Shown piece after piece: positions 8,131-14,565 of a DNA stretch of 61,989 nucleotides (the stretch's first letter is position 1; every line of letters begins with the position of its first letter). The translations under genes and the position numbers were made by a program. The stretch is from positions 1 through 61,989 of the forward strand of contig NZ_JACIAY010000018.1 in NCBI RefSeq assembly GCF_014194975.1, given 5' to 3'. The notes beneath the pieces are model-generated. The model did not search any database, was not told the DNA's origin, and saw only the letters and a program-made list of their open reading frames with translations. This stretch comes from Sphingomonas sp. BK580. GTDB taxonomy: Bacteria; Pseudomonadota; Alphaproteobacteria; Sphingomonadales; Sphingomonadaceae.

Positions 8131-9195
8131 TCACCGCGCCAGCGGCGCGTGGTCGAGCCGCGGCAGCACGTGGCGCGCGAACAGGTCGGCCTCGGCGGCG
8201 TGCGGGTAGCCCGAGAGGATGAAGGCGTCGATCCCCTCGGCGCGATACGCCTCGAGCTTGGCGAGCACCTGATCGGGGTCGCCGACGATCGCGGCGCCGC
8301 AGCCCGAGCGCGCGCGACCGATCCCGGTCCACAGATTGGCCTCGGCATAGCCGTCGTCGCTGCCCTCGCGCAGCTCGGCCTGGCGGCGCACCCCCGCCGA
8401 CTGCGAGTCGAGCGAGCGCGCGCGGATCGTGGCGCCGGTGGCGTCGTCGAGCCGCGACAGCAGCCGGTCCGCCGCGTCGCGCGCCTCCGCCTCGCTCTCG
8501 CGCACCACGACGTGAACGCGATAGCCGAAGCGCAGCGTACGCCCCTTCGCCGCCGCGCGCGCGCGCAGGTCGGCGACGATGCCGCGCACGCCCTCGATCG
8601 TGTCGGGCCACATCAGATAGACGTCGGCCTGCTCGGCCGCGGCCTCGCGCGCCGCCTCCGACAGGCCGCCGAAATAGAGCAGGGGACAGCGCCCCAGCGT
8701 GGTGGTGATGCCGGGCGGGTCGAGCTGGAGCTGCCAGAACTCGCCCTGGTGATCGAGCGACTTGCCGTCGAGCAGCGTGCGAAGGATCTGCATCGCCTCG
8801 ACGGTGCGGCGGTAGCGCGGCGCGCTCTCCAGCGTTTCGCCGGGCAGGTCGCTCGAGATGATGTTGACGGTCAGCCGGCCGCCCAGCATGCGATCGATGG
8901 TCGCGATCTGACGCGCGAGCTGCGGCGGCCAGCTCTCGCCGACGCGCACCGCCATCAGCAGCCACAGCCGGCGCAACAGCGGCGCGATGCCCGCGGCGAA
9001 GGCGGTGGTGTCGATCCCCAGCGTGTAGCCCGAGGGCAGCAGGATATTGTCGAACCCCCCGCTCTCCGCCTGGAGCGCGATGTCGCGGCAATGCTCCCAC
9101 GACGAGCGCAGCCGCTCGTCGGGCACGCCGAGGAACTCATAGTCGTCGTCGCACAGCGCCGAGAACCAGCTCACCTCGCAGGGCGCGCGCGTCAT
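8131..9195 (-). CDS. LLM-class flavin-dependent monooxygenase (alkanesulfonate/sulfoquinovose monooxygenase-like)
   Basis: A 354-aa bacterial-luciferase-like TIM-barrel monooxygenase of the SsuD group, expected to use FMNH2 and O2 and, in that group, to cleave C-S bonds of sulfonates. Seen: EVSWFSALCDDDYEFLGVPD near the N-terminus, GGFDNILLPSGYTLGID, WPPQLARQIATIDRMLGGRL, NIISSDLPGE, and the late NLWTGIGRARSGCGAAIVGD and FILSGYPH blocks. The start at 9195 has GGGGGAG 8 nt upstream and overlaps the stop of the aldo/keto reductase gene as ATGA, so the two are translationally coupled. No flavin reductase gene is adjacent. Pairing with a YdhF/SmoB-like reductase suggests a sulfo-ASMO-type role; the substrate is inferred. 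Confidence 0.88.
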   Translation of the reverse strand: MTRAPCEVSWFSALCDDDYEFLGVPDERLRSSWEHCRDIALQAESGGFDNILLPSGYTLGIDTTAFAAGIAPLLRRLWLLMAVRVGESWPPQLARQIATIDRMLGGRLTVNIISSDLPGETLESAPRYRRTVEAMQILRTLLDGKSLDHQGEFWQLQLDPPGITTTLGRCPLLYFGGLSEAAREAAAEQADVYLMWPDTIEGVRGIVADLRARAAAKGRTLRFGYRVHVVVRESEAEARDAADRLLSRLDDATGATIRARSLDSQSAGVRRQAELREGSDDGYAEANLWTGIGRARSGCGAAIVGDPDQVLAKLEAYRAEGIDAFILSGYPHAAEADLFARHVLPRLDHAPLAR

Positions 9196-10088
9196 GGCAG
9201 TTTCTCCCCCATGCCGGTCTCGAGCACGGCGTACCAGCCCGCCCGGTCCCACTCGACCTTGAACGCGTCTGCCGCGGCGCGCACGCGCGCCGGGTTCTGC
9301 GAGCCGATGATCGGGATCACGCGCGCCGGATGCGCCATCGCCCAGGACAGCGCCGCCGTGGCCGCGTCGACGCCGAACGCGGCGCCCTGCTCGGCCAGCA
9401 GTCGCGCCGCCGGGTGCGACGGGTCGGCCAGCCGGCCGCCGCCGAGCGGCGACCAGGCGAGCACCGCGAGGTCGAGCCGCAACGCCTGGTCGAGCACGCC
9501 GTCGAACAGCGGCGCGGCGCGCAGCGGCGAGAACTCGGGCTGCGTGCTCGCCAGCGGCTGCGTGAGGAAGGACTGGAGCGCCTCGAGCTCGTGCACCGAA
9601 TGGTTGGAGACGCCCAGCGCGCGCACCTTGCCGCTCTCCACCATCCGGGTCAGCGCGGCGGCGACCTCCTGTGGGTGAGTGAGGAAGTCGCGGCGGTGGA
9701 CCTGGTAGAGGTCGATCACGTCGACGCCGAGGCGCCGCAGCGAGTCGTCGAGCGCGCCGGCGAGGTAGTCGGCGCTGGAGTTATAGGGGATGCCGGGTCG
9801 AATACCCCCCTTGGTCGCGATCACCATGCGGCCGCGCAGCGCGCGATCCTCGGCGAGCGCGCGGCCGAACAGTTGCTCGGCCGAGCCGAAGCCCGCCGGC
9901 ACGTCGGCACCGTAGATGTCGGCGGTGTCGAACAGCGTGATCCCGGCCTCGAGCGCGGCGTCGATCAGCGCGCGCACCGGCGCGGTGTCGTCGCCGGCGA
10001 GGCGCCACATGCCCCAGGCGAGCGGTGAGACGGTCAGCCCGCTCTTGCCGAGCGGGCGCGGTTGGTTCGATAGGCGCAGCGTCGTCAT
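9192..10088 (-). CDS. Aldo/keto reductase, YdhF/SmoB-like
   Basis: A 298-aa NADPH-type aldo/keto reductase. The catalytic tetrad is visible: Asp and Tyr in FDTADIYG, Lys in IATKGGI and His in YQVHRRD. The segments STQPEFSPL, LAWSPLGGGRL and VIPIIGSQNPARV resemble the E. coli YdhF branch, to which SmoB of the sulfo-ASMO pathway (6-oxo-glucose to glucose) belongs. The start is uncertain: ATG 10088 is used, ATG 10100 is possible and neither has a good Shine-Dalgarno. It overlaps the monooxygenase start by 4 nt and is divergent from the Gfo/Idh gene with only about 30 nt between, so their promoters must overlap. Confidence 0.9.
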   Translation of the reverse strand: MTTLRLSNQPRPLGKSGLTVSPLAWGMWRLAGDDTAPVRALIDAALEAGITLFDTADIYGADVPAGFGSAEQLFGRALAEDRALRGRMVIATKGGIRPGIPYNSSADYLAGALDDSLRRLGVDVIDLYQVHRRDFLTHPQEVAAALTRMVESGKVRALGVSNHSVHELEALQSFLTQPLASTQPEFSPLRAAPLFDGVLDQALRLDLAVLAWSPLGGGRLADPSHPAARLLAEQGAAFGVDAATAALSWAMAHPARVIPIIGSQNPARVRAAADAFKVEWDRAGWYAVLETGMGEKLP

Positions 10089-10118
10089 CCGCGGCGGCAT
10101 GGCACAGGGTTGGACGTG

Positions 10119-11207
10119 ATGGTAGCCGAGATCAGGTACGGATTGGTCGGCACGGGGATGATGGGGGTCGAGCACCTCCGCAACATCGCGCTGGTGCCGG
10201 GCGCGCGCGTCGTCGCGCTCGCCGACCCGGTGCCGACCTCGCTCGGCTGGGCGCGCGACGCGCTCGGCGACGCGGCCGCGGGCGCGACCGCCTATGACTC
10301 GGCCGAGGCGTTGGCGCGCGACGGACAGGTCGACGCGATCGTGATCGCCTCGCCCAACCACACCCATCGCGCCGTGCTTGAGCCGCTGTTCGCCACCGAC
10401 GCCGCGATCCTGTGCGAGAAGCCGCTCGCCACCACACTCGACGACGCGCGCTGGATCGTCGATCGGGCGGCCGCACGCGCCGCGCCGTTCTGGACCGGCA
10501 TGGAATATCGCTTCATGCCGCCCGCCGCCGCCTTCATCGAACAGGTGCATGCCGGGCGCGTCGGCGCGCTGCGCATGCTGTCGATCCGCGAGCACCGCTT
10601 TCCCTTCCTCGAGAAGGTCGGCGACTGGAACCGCTTCGCACGCAACACCGGCGGCACGATGGTAGAGAAATGCTGCCACTTCTTCGACCTGATGCGCGTG
10701 ATCACCGGCGCCGAACCGGTGCGCGTCCACTGCTCGGGGGCGATGGACGTCAACCACCTAGACGAGCGCTACGGCGGCGAGCGCCCCGACATCATCGACA
10801 ACAGCTTCACCACGGTCGACTTCAGCAACGGCGTCCGCGCCCTGCTCGACCTCTGCATGTTCGCCGACGGCGCCGAGCACCAGGAGGAGATGAGCGCCAC
10901 CGGCGACGCCGCGCGGCTCGACGTGCTGATCCCGCCGGGCGAGCTGGTGTTCTCGCCGCGCACCGGCTTCGGCAACCCCAAGCGCGTGGAGCGAGCCGCC
11001 GTGGCGATCGACCCGGTCGCGCACGCCGCCGGCAGCCACGAGGGCGCGACCTATTACCAGCATCTCGCCTTCGCCGCCGCGGTGCGCGGCGAGGCGCCGG
11101 TGCAGGTGAGCGCGGAGGACGGGCTGCGCGCGGTCGCGATCGGCGTCGCCGCCGAGATCAGCGCGCGCGAGCATCGCGTCGTCGAGATGAGGGAGCTGGG
11201 GCTGTGA
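10119..11207 (+). CDS. Gfo/Idh/MocA family NAD(P)-dependent protein
   Basis: A 362-aa two-domain protein. The N-terminal Rossmann domain shows GLVGTGMMG, VVALADP, IVIASPNHTH and the family hallmark CEKPLATT; the C-terminal half is the Gfo/Idh alpha/beta domain, with YRFMPPAAAFIEQ and GGTMVEKCCHFFDLMR. Members oxidise sugars or cyclitols, but some use NAD+ transiently to cleave glycosides (GH109, GH188). The start at 10119 has AGGG about 10 nt upstream; a GTG 3 nt earlier is possible. Its stop overlaps the next gene's start. Given the SmoB/SmoC-like divergent pair, an NAD+-dependent sulfoquinovosidase of the GH188 type is worth testing; that is inference only. Confidence 0.9.
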   Translation: MVAEIRYGLVGTGMMGVEHLRNIALVPGARVVALADPVPTSLGWARDALGDAAAGATAYDSAEALARDGQVDAIVIASPNHTHRAVLEPLFATDAAILCEKPLATTLDDARWIVDRAAARAAPFWTGMEYRFMPPAAAFIEQVHAGRVGALRMLSIREHRFPFLEKVGDWNRFARNTGGTMVEKCCHFFDLMRVITGAEPVRVHCSGAMDVNHLDERYGGERPDIIDNSFTTVDFSNGVRALLDLCMFADGAEHQEEMSATGDAARLDVLIPPGELVFSPRTGFGNPKRVERAAVAIDPVAHAAGSHEGATYYQHLAFAAAVRGEAPVQVSAEDGLRAVAIGVAAEISAREHRVVEMRELGL

Positions 11208-12571
11208 GCCTGGTCCAGCCCGGCGACCATGTCGCGATCGTCGGCGGCGGCTTCTCGGGCACCCTGCTCGCGATCAACCTCGTCCGCCACGACGGCCCGC
11301 GCGCCACACTGATCGAGCGGCGGCCCGCGCAGGTGGCGCGCGGCGTCGCGTACAGCGCCGCGCACGACGAGCATCTGCTCAACGTCCGCGCCGGCAACAT
11401 GAGCGCGCTGCCCGACGATCCCGACCACTTCGTCCGCTGGCTCGAGCGCGAGGGGCTGGGCGATCGCACCACCTTCGTCCCGCGCAAGATCTACGGCCGC
11501 TATCTCCGCGCGATGCTCGAGGAGGCCGCCGCGGCCCATCCGGAGCGGCTGACGCTGGTGTCGGGCGAGGTCCGTGCGCTCGACTGCGACCCGCGCGGCT
11601 TCACGCTGACGCTGGCCGAAGACGGACGCGTGGACGCCGATGTGGCGGTGCTCGCGCTGGGCAACCTGCCGCCGCACAGCCCGCCCGGGCTCGACCCCGC
11701 GACGCTGCCGGACGGCTGCTACCGCGCCGACCCCTGGGCCGGCGACATCGCCGAGGGGCTGAGCGACGCGGACGAGGTGGTGCTGGTCGGCACCGGGTTG
11801 ACCGCGATCGACGCCGCGCTGCTGCTCGACTCCTCCGGGTTCCGCGGTCGCATCCTCGCGCTGTCGCGGCGCGGGCTGGTGCCGCGCCGCCACGCCGACG
11901 GCGCGCCCCGGCCCGGGTTGAGCGAGCGGCCCGCCGCTACGCTCTCGGCGCTGGTGCGCGCGGTGCGCGACCGCGCCGACGCGATCGGCTGGCGCGCCGC
12001 GGTCGACGAGCTTCGCCCGGTGACCCAGATGATGTGGGGCAGCGCCGACGCGACGACGCGCGCGCGCTTCCTCCGCCATCTGCGCCCCTATTGGGACGTG
12101 CACCGCCACCGGCTCGCGCCGGCGGTGGCGGAACGGATCGACGCGCTAGTCGAGGCGGGGCGGCTGTGCTTCGCCGCGGGCAAGCTGGCGGGGGCGGAGG
12201 CGGACGGCACACACGCGCGGCTGCGCTGGCGCGCGCGCGGCCGCGAGGCGGTGACGACGACGCGGGCGGCGCGGATCGTCAACTGCACCGGGCCGCAGGG
12301 CGACCTCCTGCGCTCGCGCGAGCCGCTGATCCGCCAGTCGCTCGCCGCGGGGATGATCCGGCCGGACGAGCTGCGCATCGGCCTCGACGTCGACCGTCAG
12401 TCGCGCGTCGTCGCCGCTGACGGCGGGGTCAACGACCGGCTCTACTGTATCGGCCCGATGACCCGCGGCGAGCTGTGGGAGGTGGTGGCGGTACCCGACA
12501 TCAGGCAGCAGAACTGGACGCTCGCGCGCCGCCTCGCCAACGCGCAGTGGGTCGGCGGCGAGGGGCTGTGA
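11204..12571 (+). CDS. FAD/NAD(P)-binding protein (NAD_binding_9 type)
   Basis: A 455-aa flavoprotein-like protein. The N-terminal dinucleotide motif is AIVGGGFSGTLLAINL; a second nucleotide site, VVLVGTGLTAIDAALLL, lies near the middle; and ARIVNCTGPQGDL with LYCIGPMTRGELWEVVAVPDIRQQ closes the protein. The order fits the poorly characterised FAD/NAD(P)-binding family often mislabelled as hydroxyacylglutathione hydrolase. The GTG start (GTGA overlapping the Gfo/Idh stop) has GAGGGAG about 9 nt before it, so translation is coupled. It could supply electrons or reduced flavin to the neighbouring monooxygenase, which has no dedicated reductase, but nothing in the sequence proves it. Confidence 0.85.
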   Translation: MSLVQPGDHVAIVGGGFSGTLLAINLVRHDGPRATLIERRPAQVARGVAYSAAHDEHLLNVRAGNMSALPDDPDHFVRWLEREGLGDRTTFVPRKIYGRYLRAMLEEAAAAHPERLTLVSGEVRALDCDPRGFTLTLAEDGRVDADVAVLALGNLPPHSPPGLDPATLPDGCYRADPWAGDIAEGLSDADEVVLVGTGLTAIDAALLLDSSGFRGRILALSRRGLVPRRHADGAPRPGLSERPAATLSALVRAVRDRADAIGWRAAVDELRPVTQMMWGSADATTRARFLRHLRPYWDVHRHRLAPAVAERIDALVEAGRLCFAAGKLAGAEADGTHARLRWRARGREAVTTTRAARIVNCTGPQGDLLRSREPLIRQSLAAGMIRPDELRIGLDVDRQSRVVAADGGVNDRLYCIGPMTRGELWEVVAVPDIRQQNWTLARRLANAQWVGGEGL

Positions 12572-12924
12572 GGAGCCGTGCTCCGGCGGACGCGAGACCC
12601 TGGCGAGAGGGACGATGCCGCTCGTCGGCCAGCTGTTTTCCCGCGAACGCGGGGACCCAGAGCCCCGCAAAACGACGTCTTGTGGCGCGAGAGCCGTCTG
12701 GGCTCCCGCGTGCGCGGGAGCACATGAGGGCGTTGCGCCGAAGGTCTCGCGGACGCAGGAGCCTCGAGCCCGAGCACGGCGTTCGACGCCTGGCGTCGCG
12801 TGTTGGCGTGAGCGCGGAGGTTCCTGGGTCGACGCATCATTACAGTGCAGCGCGGGTCGGCGAGCCGATTGTACGGCGCGGCGCTATCTCGTAGGCTGCT
12901 CGCTCGCCACCGGAAGACCGACTC
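12572..12924. other. Intergenic region with family B repeats
   Basis: These 353 bases carry no credible gene. They contain a family B pair at 12637-12723. Beyond that, from about 12770 to 12924, there is unremarkable DNA that probably includes the promoter of the thioesterase gene; no confident -35/-10 was found. Confidence 0.6.
12637..12723. repeat. Family B paired hairpin repeat, copy 3
   Basis: The left palindrome CCCGCGAACGCGGGG (12640-12654) and right palindrome GGCTCCCGCGTGCGCGGGAGC (12701-12721) flank about 46 bases. The right half ends GGAGCAC, as in the copies at 54620-54697 and, reversed, 56805-56882. Confidence 0.75.
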
Positions 12925-13341
12925 ATGACTGCCGCGCACGCGCACGAATATCCCGTCCAGGTCGCGGACGAGGACATCGACTTCATGGGCCACGTCAACA
13001 ACGCGGTCTACCTCAAGTGGGTCCAGGCCGCGGTGATGGACTATTGGGAGCGCGTCGCGCCGCCCGAGGCGGTGGCGCAGCATCTCTGGGTCGCGCTCAA
13101 GCACGAGATCACCTATCGCCGCCCGACCTTCCTGGAGGATGGCATCGTCGCCGAGGTGATCGCGGAGAAGGCACAGGGCGCACGCACCTTCTTCAGCACC
13201 CTGTTCAAGCGCGGCGAGGAGATCGTCGCCGAGGTGAGCAGCGTCTGGTGCTGTCTCGACGCCGCCACGCAGCGTCCGGCGCGGCTCGCCAAGGACGTGA
13301 TCGCGCGCTTCGTCGCCGAGCCCGGCACCGCGCGCGGTTGA
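12925..13341 (+). CDS. Acyl-CoA thioesterase, 4HBT hotdog family
   Basis: A 138-aa single-domain hotdog protein, probably hydrolysing acyl-CoA or aryl-CoA thioesters in the cytoplasm. The diagnostic segment DIDFMGHVNNAVYLKWVQ holds the Asp and the HVNN motif of the 4-hydroxybenzoyl-CoA thioesterase family, and EITYRRPTFLEDGI is the usual second strand. The length is normal. The Shine-Dalgarno is weak (GGAAG about 9 nt upstream). It stands alone between repeat-rich DNA and the kinase gene; a hairpin separates it from the kinase. Substrate unknown. Confidence 0.9.
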   Translation: MTAAHAHEYPVQVADEDIDFMGHVNNAVYLKWVQAAVMDYWERVAPPEAVAQHLWVALKHEITYRRPTFLEDGIVAEVIAEKAQGARTFFSTLFKRGEEIVAEVSSVWCCLDAATQRPARLAKDVIARFVAEPGTARG

Positions 13342-13374
13342 CGCCGCCGTCCCCAGCCCCGACACACGGCGGCG
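13342..13374 (+). terminator. Hairpin between thioesterase and kinase genes
   Basis: A perfect 9-bp stem CGCCGCCGT/ACGGCGGCG (13342-13350 with 13366-13374) right after the thioesterase stop. There is no T-run, so intrinsic termination is doubtful; it may attenuate read-through into the kinase gene. Confidence 0.35.
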
Positions 13375-13394
13375 CAACGGGGAAGGGGAGCGCG

Positions 13395-14393
13395 ATGGGC
13401 AGGTTGCTGGCATTCGGCGAGGTGATGCTGCGGCTGTCGCCACCGGGGCGCGAGCTGCTGCTCCAGTCGCCGCGGCTCGACGTGTGGGTCGCCGGTGCCG
13501 AGGCCAACGTCGTCACCCAGCTCGCCTGCCTCGGCCATGACGTCGCCTTCGCCAGCCGCGTGCCGGACAATGATCTCGGGCGCGCCGCGCTGCGTACGCT
13601 ACGTGCCCACGGGGTCGACGTCGCGCATGTCGCACTCGGCGGCGAGCGGATCGGGCTCTACTTCGCCACCACCGGTGCGGGCCTGCGCGCGACCGAGGTG
13701 GTGTACGACCGCGCTTACTCCGCCTTCGCCGAGGCACCTGCGGAGTCCTGGGACTGGGACCGGCTGCTCGACGGCGTCGACCGGCTGCATCTCTCGGGTA
13801 TCACGCCGGCGCTCGGGCCCGTGCCGGCGCGCAGCGCCGTGGCAGCGGCCGAGGCGGCGTCCGCGCGCGGCGTCGCGGTGTCGTTCGACGGCAATTGGCG
13901 CGGCAAGCTCTGGTCGCGCTGGAGCGGCGACCCGCGCGCGATCCTCGGCCAGATCGTCCGCCACGCCGATCTCATGTTCGGCAACCATCGCGACGTCGCG
14001 CTGCTGCTCGGTCGCGACGACCTCGCCGGCGACGCGCGCCGCGCGGCAGAGGCGGCGTTCGAGGCCTTCCCGGCGCTGCAGACGATCGCGTCGACCGCGC
14101 GGCAGGTCGAGCATGTCGACCTCAACCGCCTGTCGGCGCGGATCGACACGCGCGAGGGCGCGGTGGAGAGCGAGGAAGTGGTGCTCGCCGGCATCGTCGA
14201 CCGGATCGGCGGGGGAGACGCCTTCGCCGCCGGGGTGCTCCACGCGCTGCGGCGCGGCGAAGCGGCGGAGGCGGCGGCGCGCAGCGGGCTGGCGCTGGCG
14301 GCGCTCAAACATTCACTCCCGGGCGACGCCGGGCTGTTCCGCCAGGCCGACCTCGACGCCTTCCTCGGCGGCGAGCTCGACGTACGGCGCTGA
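13395..14393 (+). CDS. PfkB-family sugar kinase, probable 2-dehydro-3-deoxygluconate kinase
   Basis: A 332-aa ribokinase-fold kinase. The N-terminus LLAFGEVMLRLSPPGRELLLQ, followed by VWVAGAEANVV, is typical of KDG kinases, and VDRIGGGDAFAAGVLHAL contains the anion hole and catalytic Asp of PfkB enzymes. FDGNWRGKLW and LMFGNHRDVALLLG are also family-typical. It would convert KDG to KDPG for the Entner-Doudoroff aldolase. AAGGGGAG stands 5 nt before the ATG at 13395. Neighbouring pentose genes and a hexuronate-like transporter fit sugar-acid catabolism, but no aldolase or dehydratase gene is in the window, so KDG specificity is likely rather than certain. Confidence 0.88.
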   Translation: MGRLLAFGEVMLRLSPPGRELLLQSPRLDVWVAGAEANVVTQLACLGHDVAFASRVPDNDLGRAALRTLRAHGVDVAHVALGGERIGLYFATTGAGLRATEVVYDRAYSAFAEAPAESWDWDRLLDGVDRLHLSGITPALGPVPARSAVAAAEAASARGVAVSFDGNWRGKLWSRWSGDPRAILGQIVRHADLMFGNHRDVALLLGRDDLAGDARRAAEAAFEAFPALQTIASTARQVEHVDLNRLSARIDTREGAVESEEVVLAGIVDRIGGGDAFAAGVLHALRRGEAAEAAARSGLALAALKHSLPGDAGLFRQADLDAFLGGELDVRR

Positions 14394-14439
14394 CGAGTCC
14401 GGGCAGGGAGGCGCCAGCTCACCCCACCGCACGGACGCC

Positions 14440-14467
14440 GGCGTGCTCCTGCGCGCGCAGGAGCGCC
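14440..14467. repeat. Family B single hairpin
   Basis: The palindrome GTGCTCCTGCGCGCGCAGGAGC between the kinase and the PQQ dehydrogenase, the same core as the paired elements. The two genes converge here, so it may also act as a transcription stop for either. Confidence 0.6.
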
Positions 14468-14565
14468 GCCACGCCGACTAGGTCCCGCGACGCCCTGGGC
14501 TGCGGCGTTCGCCGGGGCACGGGTCGGCGGCGACCGGAGGCCTCTCCGTCACCGCCGCGGCGCGC

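Noticed and set aside
7950..8348. Extension of the MFS transporter gene to an ATG at 8348
   Set aside because: The added 133 residues overlap the monooxygenase gene and repeat DNA, with Ser/Arg/Pro-rich sequence unlike any MFS N-terminus.
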